From the NCBI GenBank assembly GCA_903832295.1, contig CAILAZ010000264.1, positions 1 to 41,386 on the forward strand: a stretch of DNA of 41,386 nt, in the 5' to 3' direction. The notes below the pieces were generated by a model. The model was not told where the DNA came from, ran no database searches, and saw only the letters and a list, made by a program, of their open reading frames with translations. This DNA comes from an uncultured Acidobacteriota bacterium (GTDB lineage: Bacteria > Acidobacteriota > Terriglobia > Terriglobales > Acidobacteriaceae). Each line of letters opens with the position of its first letter. Positions within the stretch are counted from its first letter, which is position 1. Below are positions 1 to 7,487 of the stretch, one piece after another. A program made the position numbers and the translations under genes.

Positions 1-354
1 CCGCTGGAAACCACCTTCGCCATCTTCATCGGCGGCGTCATCCGCTGGGTCACCGACATCATGCGCGACAAGGGCGTCTTCAACGATGCCCAGAAGGCCC
101 GCATCGACAACGCCGGAGTCCTCACCGCCAGCGGCCTCATCGCCGGAGAAGCCCTCTGCGGACTCGGTGTCGCCGCCATCAAGGGCCTCAAAGCCAGTCA
201 CAAGATCTCCTGGGACCTGCCCACGGTCTTCGAGCATCCCCACATCCTCAGCGGCCTCATCGCCCTCGCATTCCTCTTCGTGCTGATGGTCCAGGTTCCC
301 CTGCGCAACGCCGGACACCCCGACGAACCCGCACCGCCCACGGCCATCATGTAA
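1..354 (+). CDS. OPT family oligopeptide transporter, C-terminal end (partial)
   Basis: The frame is open from the first base of the window to the stop at 352-354, so the gene begins upstream and only the last 117 residues are visible. They contain a hydrophobic start with a GGVIRW stretch, a soluble loop (MRDKGVFNDAQKAR), a glycine/alanine-rich membrane segment (GLIAGEALCGLGVAA) and a last transmembrane helix (LIALAFLFVLMV). This arrangement matches the C-terminus of OPT-family transporters, inner-membrane proteins that import small peptides or metal chelates. The substrate cannot be judged from this fragment. A hairpin follows 21 bp after the stop. The family call is from recognition of the motif pattern, with moderate to good confidence. 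Confidence 0.7.
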   Translation, partial: PLETTFAIFIGGVIRWVTDIMRDKGVFNDAQKARIDNAGVLTASGLIAGEALCGLGVAAIKGLKASHKISWDLPTVFEHPHILSGLIALAFLFVLMVQVPLRNAGHPDEPAPPTAIM

Positions 355-374
355 CCAGTTCCATCGCACGCCAC

Positions 375-399
375 AAGGCCCGCCATCGCGGCGGGCCTT
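375..399. terminator. Bidirectional terminator-like hairpin
   Basis: A perfect 9-bp inverted repeat (AAGGCCCGC / GCGGGCCTT) with a 7-nt loop lies between two convergent genes. T residues follow only loosely, so it is a terminator by position and stem strength. Confidence 0.65.
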
Positions 400-421
400 G
401 CTGTTGTCCTCTAAACTCGAT

Positions 422-802
422 TTACCTCACCGCCGCATTATGTTTCTTCGCGTAAATCTTCTTGCTCTCCCTGTTCTGTTCCCGGTTCAACTTCGCCTGC
501 TCTGCCTTCGTCAAGTGTCCGTTGTGCTTCGCCATGTCGTGCTTCTCCTGCTTCACGATATGGTTCTCCTGCTTCTCCAGCTTTGCCGTCTCTTTCGGAG
601 TCAACTCCCCACTCCTCACCCCGTTCGCGATGCGGTTCTGCTGCTTCTGTTCCCGTGCGTTCACTTCATTCACGCGTGGGTGTCCCGGATCGACCTTTCC
701 CGGTCCTGCGCCTTGCGTGTTGGGGTTCTGGGCGTAGCCCGGAGCGGCGAGCAATCCACTGAGGGCCAGGGTAGCGATGGTGTAGAGCAGTGTGCGTTTC
801 AT
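422..802 (-). CDS. Small secreted Lys/Gln/Asn-rich hypothetical protein
   Basis: A 126-aa product with a clear Sec signal peptide: MKR start, a hydrophobic core (residues about 5-20) and a likely AYA/Q-type cleavage near residue 24. The mature part is highly charged and rich in Lys, Glu, Gln, Asn and His, with heptad-like runs (ETAKLEKQENHIVKQEKHD), and is probably a helical coiled-coil. Cysteine is absent. Its composition resembles small secreted proteins common in acidobacteria, but I do not recognise a function. It is convergent with the OPT transporter and divergent from the peptidase gene at 928. Confidence 0.65.
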   Translation of the reverse strand: MKRTLLYTIATLALSGLLAAPGYAQNPNTQGAGPGKVDPGHPRVNEVNAREQKQQNRIANGVRSGELTPKETAKLEKQENHIVKQEKHDMAKHNGHLTKAEQAKLNREQNRESKKIYAKKHNAAVR

Positions 803-927
803 GAAGCTAAGAACCTGCTTCCTGCTCCATAGTTGCGAAACTATATTTCCCGCTTCCGCAGAAACTCCCTGCCCTCCCCCGTGTTGCTCAACCGCATGAT
901 TGACTCGCCGCGCTACAATATTCCCCT

Positions 928-2088
928 ATGGACCTGTCAGCGATTCAGCAAGCGCTCCGCGACCAGGGCTTTGATGCCTGGCTCTTCTACGATCACCACC
1001 ATCGCGACGAAATCGCCTACTCCATCCTCGGACTCCCCGCTCTCCACGTCACCCGGCGCTGGTTCTACCTCATCCCGGCCACCGGAGAGCCCATCAAGCT
1101 CAACCATCGTGTCGAACCCCGCCACCTCACCTCGCTCCCCGGCCAGCAGCAGCACTACGGCGCCTGGCGCGAACTCCATGAGAAACTCGCGGCCATTCTC
1201 CAGCCCTACAAGCGCGTCGCCATGCAGTACTCGCCCAACAACGACATCATGTACATCTCGCTCGTCGATGGCGGCATGCTCGAGCTCATCCGCAGCTTCG
1301 GCGTTGAGGTTGTCTCCTCCGCCGACCTCATTTCGCTCTTTGAGGCCACGCTCACCGACGCTCAGATCGCCACTCATTTTGCCGCCCGCGATGCCATGGA
1401 CAAGATCATGGCTGCTACCTTCCAGGAGATCGGCCACCGCGTCCGCAACGGTGGCTGGACCGAGTGGGGCGTGCGCCAGTGGATCGGCGAGGCCTTCCAG
1501 CGCGAGCACCTCGTCACCGACGACCTGCCCATCGTCGGAGCCAATGAAAACGCCGGCAACCCTCACTACGAGCCCACCGCCGAGACTCACAAGCCCATCC
1601 ACCCCGGCGACCTCGTGCTGCTCGACATGTGGGCCAAGCAAGACGCGCCCGGCGCCGTTTATTACGACATCACCTGGACCGGTGTTCTGGGCACGCCCTC
1701 GGCCCGGCATCAGGAGGTCTTCCGCATCGTGCGCGATGCCCGCAAGGCCGGATGCAAAGCCGCCATCGACGCCTTCGCCGCCAACCGCCGCATCGAGGGC
1801 TGGGAGGTCGATGAAGTCACCCGCAACATAATCGCCAAGGCTGGATACGGCGAGTGGTTCGTCCACCGCACCGGGCACAACATCGGCACCAGCGTCCACG
1901 GCAATGGCGCCAACATGGACAACCTGGAAACCAAAGATACCCGACAGATTCTGACGAATACGTTATTCTCAGTAGAGCCCGGAATTTATCTCCCCGAGTT
2001 CGGTGTGCGCAGCGAGGTCGATGTCCTCGTCCACAACGGAGCCGCCGAGGTCACCGGAGCGCAGCAGGAAGAGTTAGTGATTTTCTAA
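928..2088 (+). CDS. M24 family metallopeptidase (Xaa-Pro peptidase-like)
   Basis: The 386-aa product has the creatinase/aminopeptidase P layout: an N-terminal creatinase-like domain (about 1-150) and a C-terminal pita-bread domain. The five usual metal ligands are visible: D233 (LLDMW), D247 (YYDITWTG), H317 (HRTGHNIG), E350 (SVEPGIY) and E363 (RSEVDV). It should be a cytosolic dimetal peptidase that removes an N-terminal residue before proline, although paralogues in this family act on other substrates. The ATG start has no Shine-Dalgarno sequence. A TACAAT box lies at 914-919, only 8 nt before the ATG, so the message may have a very short leader. The stop is immediately followed by the next gene at 2089. 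Confidence 0.85.
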   Translation: MDLSAIQQALRDQGFDAWLFYDHHHRDEIAYSILGLPALHVTRRWFYLIPATGEPIKLNHRVEPRHLTSLPGQQQHYGAWRELHEKLAAILQPYKRVAMQYSPNNDIMYISLVDGGMLELIRSFGVEVVSSADLISLFEATLTDAQIATHFAARDAMDKIMAATFQEIGHRVRNGGWTEWGVRQWIGEAFQREHLVTDDLPIVGANENAGNPHYEPTAETHKPIHPGDLVLLDMWAKQDAPGAVYYDITWTGVLGTPSARHQEVFRIVRDARKAGCKAAIDAFAANRRIEGWEVDEVTRNIIAKAGYGEWFVHRTGHNIGTSVHGNGANMDNLETKDTRQILTNTLFSVEPGIYLPEFGVRSEVDVLVHNGAAEVTGAQQEELVIF

Positions 2089-2496
2089 ATGGCCAACGAA
2101 AAAACAATCGCACAGGCACCCCCGCAAACCGGGATGATGCCCATCCTCGCACCCATCGCCGGATGGCTCGTCCCCGGCCTCGGGCACCTCATCCAGAAGC
2201 GTTGGATTCGCGGCGGTCTCATCTTCGCCAGCGTCACCATCATGTTCGTCAGCGGGCTCGGAATGCAGGGCAAGGTGTACAGCTTCAACTTCGGAGACCT
2301 GCTCGACATGCTCTGTTCCATCGGAGACTTTGGCAACGGGCTCTTCTATTTCATCGCCCGCAGCATGGACTGGGGACAGGCCACCATCTTCCGTGCCACC
2401 GGAGACTACGGAACCAAGTTCCTCGTCTGCGGAGGCCTGCTCAACGTCATTGCCGCCATTGACGCTCACCACATCGCCATCGGGAAGAAACAATGA
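2089..2496 (+). CDS. DUF6677-type small membrane protein
   Basis: A 135-aa protein that starts on the base after the stop of the M24 peptidase, so it is probably translationally coupled. It has an N-terminal soluble tail, then hydrophobic segments at about 18-32, 42-58 and 110-125. The APIAGWLVPGLGHLIQKRW motif near residue 22 is typical of short TM2-like or DUF6677 proteins found in acidobacteria. The function is unknown. It overlaps the next small membrane gene by 4 bp (ATGA), suggesting a three-gene operon with the peptidase. Confidence 0.7.
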   Translation: MANEKTIAQAPPQTGMMPILAPIAGWLVPGLGHLIQKRWIRGGLIFASVTIMFVSGLGMQGKVYSFNFGDLLDMLCSIGDFGNGLFYFIARSMDWGQATIFRATGDYGTKFLVCGGLLNVIAAIDAHHIAIGKKQ

Positions 2497-2675
2497 ACTT
2501 CAACTTCTCTCACTTCACCGCCGCGCTCATCTTCTCCCTCTGCGCCTCCGTGGTCTTCGGAATCACCCAGCGCGACAACACCCGGCAGATGATCCGCTAC
2601 GGCCTCTACTGCTTCGCATGGTTCATCGGCGGAGTTCTGGTTGCCGGATGGGTCATGTGGTTTCTCAAGCGCTGA
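2493..2675 (+). CDS. 60-aa membrane protein
   Basis: A short protein with two hydrophobic segments (about residues 8-23 and 38-57), separated by a polar loop rich in Arg, Gln and Asp (TQRDNTRQM). It ends in a basic tail (FLKR). The start overlaps the stop of the preceding gene in an ATGA arrangement, supporting real translation. I do not recognise a family. A partner membrane role with the preceding DUF6677-type protein is inferred only from the coupling. Confidence 0.6.
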   Translation: MNFNFSHFTAALIFSLCASVVFGITQRDNTRQMIRYGLYCFAWFIGGVLVAGWVMWFLKR

Positions 2676-2690
2676 TCTGTCTCGCAAAGC

Positions 2691-2721
2691 AAAGGCCCGG
2701 AGCTTCTCTGCCCGGGCCTTT
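2691..2721. terminator. Terminator-like hairpin between convergent genes
   Basis: A perfect 10-bp inverted repeat (AAAGGCCCGG / CCGGGCCTTT) with a loop of about 11 nt, followed by TCTCTTCT. It lies 15 bp after the 60-aa membrane protein and before the end of the convergent reductase gene. It could serve both strands. Confidence 0.7.
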
Positions 2722-2742
2722 CTCTTCTGCTCTTGATCCTGC

Positions 2743-3789
2743 CTAGCTCCATGTCCGGAAGAACAGCGCCTGCTTGTGGCAGGACTCCGTCTTGGCCGTC
2801 AACCCTGCCAGCTGTGTCTGGTTCAGCGGCGTAAAATCCCTGGCCAGCTTCACGTTCTCTTCCAGCTGTGCCACCGTGTCGCAGCCAATAATCACCGTGG
2901 AGACCGGCAGTGACAGAGTGTAGTACATCGCTTCTTTCATGTTCAGCGTGCCCGGCTTCGGAGCGCCGCCCTCCCAGCTATGCTCGCTTCCCTTCGCCGG
3001 ATCCCAGCTCGCCAGGATCCTTCCCCGCGCCGGAATCTTCATCCCGATGATCCCCATCTGCTTTTCCACCGCCATGGGCAGCAGCTTTTCCTGGAAGCTC
3101 AGGTGATGCGGGTCCGCGGCATTCACCGCCATCAGAATCTGGTCAAACGGGAAGCGCTCGATGCACTGCATCAGAACGCCCGGATCGGCGTGTCCCGTCA
3201 CTCCCAGGAAGCGCACCATCTTCTGCTCCCGCGCCTGTTGCAGAGCCTCGATCGCGCCGCCCTTGGCAAAGATCTGGTCCACATCGGACTGCGTCGTCAC
3301 ATGGTGTAACTGCCACGCATCCAGGTGATCCGTATTCAGCAGCTTCAGCGACTCCTCCAGCAGCCGCAGTGAGCCGTCCCGCGAGCGGTCGTGAGTCTTG
3401 CTCGCCAGGTACACCTCTTTGCGGCGGTTCTTCATCACCTTTCCGATGTAGCGCTGGCTCCACCGCTCCGGCCCGCCATACTGCGCCGCCGTGTCAATGT
3501 AGTTGATGCCAAGATCAATGGCACGCTCCACAATCGGCACCGCCACCGCCTCATTGTCCTTATGCTCAATGGAGGCCTGCCCGCCCAGCGAAAATATCCC
3601 GGTACGGTAGCCCGTGCGTCCAAGGTTGCGGGTCGGCATCTCATCGGCCGTTACCGGGTTCACAGGCATCGCGTAGGCCGCCGGGGCCGCCACCGTCCCT
3701 GCCACGGACCCCGCCACCACCGAGGCCGCCACTGCGGTCGAAGTTTTCAGAAATTCACGACGCGAGCTGGACAATTCAATACCCTCCAT
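2743..3789 (-). CDS. Tat-exported aldo/keto reductase
   Basis: The 348-aa protein begins with a twin-arginine signal (SSRREFLK, R10-R11) followed by an alanine-rich hydrophobic segment ending near AYA, so it is probably exported folded. Residues 50-330 form an aldo/keto reductase barrel. The catalytic tetrad is visible as D99 and Y104 (YIDTAAQYG), K131 (ASKTH) and H162 (WQLHH). NADPH-dependent carbonyl reduction is the family activity; periplasmic location would require cofactor loading before export. It diverges from sodA, with 160 bp between the starts. The substrate is unknown. Confidence 0.85.
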   Translation of the reverse strand: MEGIELSSSRREFLKTSTAVAASVVAGSVAGTVAAPAAYAMPVNPVTADEMPTRNLGRTGYRTGIFSLGGQASIEHKDNEAVAVPIVERAIDLGINYIDTAAQYGGPERWSQRYIGKVMKNRRKEVYLASKTHDRSRDGSLRLLEESLKLLNTDHLDAWQLHHVTTQSDVDQIFAKGGAIEALQQAREQKMVRFLGVTGHADPGVLMQCIERFPFDQILMAVNAADPHHLSFQEKLLPMAVEKQMGIIGMKIPARGRILASWDPAKGSEHSWEGGAPKPGTLNMKEAMYYTLSLPVSTVIIGCDTVAQLEENVKLARDFTPLNQTQLAGLTAKTESCHKQALFFRTWS

Positions 3790-3869
3790 TGCAACGAATC
3801 ATAGGCTCCCTGCGTTGCCGGATTCAAGCGCCACTGGCCCACTTTCTTCCCGTTCTGGGCTCCTCCCGT

Positions 3870-3881
3870 CGAATATATTCG
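3870..3881. promoter_or_regulatory. 12-bp perfect palindrome between akr and sodA
   Basis: CGAATATATTCG is perfectly self-complementary, extended by flanking CCCG / GGG with one extra base. It lies 68 bp upstream of the sodA start and 81 bp upstream of the divergent reductase. It could be an operator, but no regulator is identified. Confidence 0.35.
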
Positions 3882-3949
3882 GGACCTTAGTACATTTTGA
3901 AACCCTTGCCCCCTCCTTCTCATCCACTCAAGTGGAGGATTCACGAACG

Positions 3950-4561
3950 ATGGCATTTGAAGTTCCTGCTCTCACATATGCGTACGAGGCGCTCGAGCCT
4001 TACATCGACGCGCAGACAATGCACTTGCATCACGACAAGCACCACCAGGCTTATGTGGACAACTCCAATGCTGCCATTGCCAAGGCTCCCGGGCTTGAGG
4101 ACAAGACCCCGGAAGAGATTCTCGCAAACCTCGCAGCCGTTCCTGAAGCCGTGCGCGGTGCTATCCGCAACAACGTAGGCGGACACGTCAACCATTCCAT
4201 GTTCTGGGCCATCATGGGCCCCAACGGCGGAAAGCCCAGCGGCCCCATCGCCGACGCGATCACCAAGACCTTCGGCGACCTCGCCCAGTTCCAGGAGAAG
4301 CTCAACGACGCCGGCGTCAAGCAGTTCGGCAGCGGATGGGCATGGCTCGCCCTCGGTTCCGGCGGCCTCCAGGTGCTCTCCACTCCCAATCAGGACAGCC
4401 CCATCTCCCAGGGACTCCAGCCCATTCTCGGAAACGACGTATGGGAGCACGCCTATTACCTCAAGTATCAGAATCGCCGCGCCGAGTACCTCAAGGCCTG
4501 GTGGAATGTCGTCAACTGGGATGAAGTCAACAAGCGCTACGAACTCGCACTGAAGAAGTAG
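3950..4561 (+). CDS. sodA: Superoxide dismutase, Mn-type
   Basis: The 203-aa enzyme dismutes superoxide to oxygen and hydrogen peroxide. Metal ligands follow the family pattern: H27 (HLHHDKHH), H82 ([10 protein letters not shown]), D163 and H167 (DVWEHAYYL). GGHxNH and Q148 in NQDSP favour the manganese or cambialistic type over the iron type, where the active-site Gln comes from the other region. No signal peptide is present, so it is cytosolic. A longer open frame extends upstream to 3815, but the ATG at 3950 is preceded by a GTGGAGGA Shine-Dalgarno sequence, and protein similarity begins there. A strong terminator follows 28 bp after the stop. Confidence 0.93.
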   Translation: MAFEVPALTYAYEALEPYIDAQTMHLHHDKHHQAYVDNSNAAIAKAPGLEDKTPEEILANLAAVPEAVRGAIRNNVGGHVNHSMFWAIMGPNGGKPSGPIADAITKTFGDLAQFQEKLNDAGVKQFGSGWAWLALGSGGLQVLSTPNQDSPISQGLQPILGNDVWEHAYYLKYQNRRAEYLKAWWNVVNWDEVNKRYELALKK

Positions 4562-4589
4562 GGCCCCTCCCTAAGGATCCAAAGCTCCG

Positions 4590-4617
4590 GACGCATCCTC
4601 GATGCGTCCATTTTTTT
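4590..4617 (+). terminator. Rho-independent terminator of sodA
   Basis: Perfect 8-bp stem (GACGCATC / GATGCGTC), 3-nt loop, then CA and seven T residues. This is a textbook intrinsic terminator. Confidence 0.92.
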
Positions 4618-4707
4618 GTCCCGGTCAGCCGCTCTCTTTGTAATTATTTTGTCAATTCTCCCCAGCCCATATCCCGCTCTCTCGTGCCGCGAGTACGATC
4701 AACCTGT

Positions 4708-5340
4708 ATGACAACCACGGACCAGAGCATCGGCGAAGAGATCGCCAACAGCATCTCGCATGGCGTCGGAGCAGCCCTGGCGATCGCGGGCCTTGTTCTC
4801 CTCACCATCCGCGCCGCCGCCAACGGAGGCGCGCGCCACATCGTCTGCGCCGCCATCTTCGGAGCCTCGGCCATCCTGCTCTACCTCAGCTCCACCCTCT
4901 ACCACTCCCTCAGCCGCACCCGCGCCTACCGCGTCATGCGCTCGCTTGACCACGGCTCCATCTACCTGCTCATCGCCGGAACCTATACCCCATTCACCCT
5001 CATCGGCCTCCGCGGCCCTCTTGGCTGGACCCTCTTCGGCATCGTCTGGAGTTGCGCCTTCATCGGCGTCATCGTCAAGTCCTTCGCCGTCGGCAAGTGG
5101 GAAATTCTCTCCACCGCCATGTACCTCGCCATGGGATGGGTCTGCGTCTTCGCCATCAAGTCCATGTACGTTCTGCTCTCCCACCCCGTCTTCGCCCTGC
5201 TCTTCGCAGGGGGCGTCTGCTACTCCGCTGGAATCCCCTTCTACGCCTCGAAACGCAAGTACATGCACTTCATCTGGCATCTCTGGGTGCTCGGCGGAAC
5301 CATCTGCCACTTCGCCGCCATCTGGCTCCTCATTCACTAG
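4708..5340 (+). CDS. Hemolysin III / PAQR-family membrane protein
   Basis: A 210-aa protein with about seven hydrophobic segments. It shows the family signatures EEIANSISHGVGA near the N-terminus, SSTLYHS (about residue 70), LDHGSIYLLIAGTYTP (about residue 90) and the C-terminal HFIWHLWVLGGTICHF. The Ser, His and Asp residues of these motifs are the conserved zinc or catalytic residues of the CREST/PAQR superfamily. The bacterial members are called hemolysin III, but the in vivo role is usually unknown. The ATG at 4708 fits the family N-terminus better than an in-frame GTG at 4684. It is convergent with the gene at 5344. Confidence 0.88.
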   Translation: MTTTDQSIGEEIANSISHGVGAALAIAGLVLLTIRAAANGGARHIVCAAIFGASAILLYLSSTLYHSLSRTRAYRVMRSLDHGSIYLLIAGTYTPFTLIGLRGPLGWTLFGIVWSCAFIGVIVKSFAVGKWEILSTAMYLAMGWVCVFAIKSMYVLLSHPVFALLFAGGVCYSAGIPFYASKRKYMHFIWHLWVLGGTICHFAAIWLLIH

Positions 5341-5343
5341 CCC

Positions 5344-5742
5344 CTACCGGCACTGCGCGTATTCCACTCCATTCGCTACCACCACGAACCCATTGCCATT
5401 GCGCTTCAGAACCGTCCGTACCGGCGCAAGCTGCCCGTTTCCCTCCGAGAGATACAGTTCGCCATTCATCACTCTCCAGCGCCCCAGTGCCTGTGAGTTC
5501 TGCTGGCTAGCCATGCTGCCCCCGCTTCCGCTGGAGTACCCCTCCGCGCGCCCGCCCTTGCGGTAAATGCCATCAGGGCTGAATACGTACCGCGTCGAAT
5601 TCGAGTAGCCAGTAATATTGTTGTAGGAAAATGTGCACCATGCGCTCGACACCAGCAGCCGGTCTGAAAGATCTCCGGCTTGAGCCGGCAGAGCGGCCAT
5701 CAGGAACAATGCGACGCAGAAACACACCACGGCCTTCCTCAT
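5344..5742 (-). CDS. Secreted hypothetical protein
   Basis: The 132-aa product has a Sec signal peptide (MRKAVVCF, hydrophobic core, cleavage around AQA-G at residue 22). The mature part contains a possible beta-sandwich pattern: WCTFSYN, RYVFSPDGIYRKGG, GRWRVMNGELYLSEG and FVVVANGVEYAQC. It has one Cys near each end (WCTF and AQCR), possibly a disulfide. A short Ser/Gly-rich linker (GYSSGSGGSMAS) lies in the middle. The strand pattern resembles lipocalin-like or copper-resistance-like small domains, but I cannot name a family. It ends 3 bp from the stop of the convergent hemolysin III gene. Confidence 0.65.
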   Translation of the reverse strand: MRKAVVCFCVALFLMAALPAQAGDLSDRLLVSSAWCTFSYNNITGYSNSTRYVFSPDGIYRKGGRAEGYSSGSGGSMASQQNSQALGRWRVMNGELYLSEGNGQLAPVRTVLKRNGNGFVVVANGVEYAQCR

Positions 5743-5897
5743 ATCCCTCTCCTTGTACTCTGTTGGAAAACCGCGAAATCATAACCCAGGGCACCTCTCC
5801 CGGCAATTCGAAATTGCTCCTCCCGGCAACTCTCATCATCTTCTCCGCATCGCACCAGCAACCGCACCGGAGCTGTTTCCGGGCCTTGGGAGATCAA

Positions 5898-6311
5898 ATG
5901 AGCCGATCCAGAATCATCGCCCTTGTCAGCACCCTCGCTGCTGCCTGCCTCCTCTGCTTCGCCGCCGTCACCTTCGCCCAGCTCACCATTCCTGGATTGA
6001 CACGCACCGTCCTCCAGACGCAGGACCTCAGCGTTCCCGGCCACGAGGGCGTCTTCGTTAAGGTGGACTTCGCTCCCGGCGCTCGTGAACCCGATCACAC
6101 GCATCCCGGAGACGTCTTCGCATATGTCATGGAAGGCGCCGTCACCCTGGCCCAGCAGGGCCAGGCGCCCGTGCACCTCAAGGCTGGCGATTCCTTCTTC
6201 ATCCCTGCGGGAAGGGTGCACGCCGCCGCTAATGACGGTAGTGGAAACGCAAGGCTGCTCGTCTCTTTCTTTGTTGAGAAAGGGAAGCCGATTACTGTGC
6301 CTGTGAAGTAG
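5898..6311 (+). CDS. Exported cupin-domain protein
   Basis: The 137-aa protein has an N-terminal hydrophobic segment (residues 6-27, ending TFAQ) that looks like a signal peptide. It is followed by a single cupin_2 barrel. The two cupin motifs are visible: the first around PDHTHPGDVFAYVMEGAV, with the His pair and Glu metal ligands, and the second around GDSFFIPAGRVHAAAND. Cupins of this type bind a metal and may be enzymes or sensors; the substrate is unknown. The start was set at the ATG at 5898, because the open frame further upstream is a shadow of the antisense gene. No clear Shine-Dalgarno sequence is seen. Confidence 0.8.
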   Translation: MSRSRIIALVSTLAAACLLCFAAVTFAQLTIPGLTRTVLQTQDLSVPGHEGVFVKVDFAPGAREPDHTHPGDVFAYVMEGAVTLAQQGQAPVHLKAGDSFFIPAGRVHAAANDGSGNARLLVSFFVEKGKPITVPVK

Positions 6312-6353
6312 TTGTTCTAAGCGATGGGAGTCGGATACTGCGGAACTTCGGCG

Positions 6354-7295
6354 CTACCGGATCGCCAGGTTGCGCTTGATATTGTCGGGCACAATCGGTG
6401 CGAGCAGCCAGTTGTCGCGCCCGTTGTCTTTCACCGAGTACAGTGCCCGGTCCGCTCGCGCCAGCGCGTCTTCCCAGTGCTCGTCGCAAATCACCGGCGA
6501 AAACAGTGTCGCGCCAATCGAAACCGTAAGGTGGAACGTACTACCGTCGCGCGATCGCATCGGTGTGCGCTGCAGGTAATGCCGGATGCGGTTGCAGATC
6601 ACCTCGGCCTGCGCCTTTGACGACTGGGTGCACACAATCACAAACTCTTCGCCGCCCCAGCGCGTGATCACGTCCGAGTTGCGCACGCAGTGGCGAAGCC
6701 CCTCGGAGAGTTGCACCAGAGCCTCGTCTCCAACTTCGTGGCCAAAGCGGTCGTTCACGGTCTTGAACAGGTCGATGTCCACCAGCAGAATCAGCGACGC
6801 ATAGCCTGAACGCCGAAGGCGCTCTGTCTCATGATCCATGAAGGGAACGAGGAATCGCCGGTTCTTCAGACCCGTCAGCGGATCTTCCAGCGCCTCCTGC
6901 CTGCGCGCAATGTTAATCCGCCATAGCGACCACGCCAGCGAAACCGCCAGCAGGAAGCAGATCAGCAGCAGGATGTTGAACGCAACCGCCAGGTCGCTTC
7001 TTCGCGACAGATACTCCAGTTGGAATTGATGATCGCGCTCCTCCTGCAACAATCGCAGACGCATCTCCTCCGCCGACGCAGGTAAATCGCGGCTGCGATT
7101 CTCAGCCGTCGAAGTTCGCGAATCATGCTGCGGTTGGGATACGTCGCTAGGCTTTTGCGGGGGGGATTGCGCAACCAGCGGTGCAGCGGATAGCAGCAAA
7201 GAAATGAGGACGACCCATAGCCAGATTCTTATACCTGGACCTTGCGACAAGAATGGGAGTCGCGCTCCGGACGGCTCTGATCTGCATACGCGCAT
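6354..7295 (-). CDS. Membrane diguanylate cyclase (GGDEF domain)
   Basis: The 313-aa protein has hydrophobic segments at about 22-42 and 103-125 around a polar, probably periplasmic region of about 60 residues containing a Glu/Arg-rich helix (residues 75-100). A GGDEF domain follows at about 135-300. The active-site signature is GGEEF at 214-218. An allosteric I-site RxxD (R205-D208) sits exactly five residues before it. The enzyme should therefore make cyclic di-GMP from two GTP and be product-inhibited. The sensory signal is unknown, and no PAS or HAMP domain is visible. The start at 7295 lacks a Shine-Dalgarno sequence, so the exact N-terminus is uncertain. Confidence 0.88.
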   Translation of the reverse strand: MRVCRSEPSGARLPFLSQGPGIRIWLWVVLISLLLSAAPLVAQSPPQKPSDVSQPQHDSRTSTAENRSRDLPASAEEMRLRLLQEERDHQFQLEYLSRRSDLAVAFNILLLICFLLAVSLAWSLWRINIARRQEALEDPLTGLKNRRFLVPFMDHETERLRRSGYASLILLVDIDLFKTVNDRFGHEVGDEALVQLSEGLRHCVRNSDVITRWGGEEFVIVCTQSSKAQAEVICNRIRHYLQRTPMRSRDGSTFHLTVSIGATLFSPVICDEHWEDALARADRALYSVKDNGRDNWLLAPIVPDNIKRNLAIR

Positions 7296-7440
7296 GAGTA
7301 AAGTAAATCGAACAGTGACAAACAGTATAAGCCTCTGCCTAAATTTACCGTGAAGGAAAAAGCAGGACCTTTGTTACCTTAGGCACCATCTCAAAAGGGC
7401 CGACAATTGCTCTTTTGCCGCAAAACATCGAAATAAAGAC

Positions 7441-7467
7441 AATCCCCACCAAATTTCGGTGGGGATT
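7441..7467 (-). terminator. Terminator-like hairpin after the CoA-transferase gene
   Basis: Perfect 10-bp stem (AATCCCCACC / GGTGGGGATT) with a 7-nt loop, 20 bp after the stop of the minus-strand gene ending at 7488. On that strand it is followed by GTCTTTATTT. Confidence 0.75.
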
Positions 7468-7487
7468 ATTTATGACTTGGTTAACGG

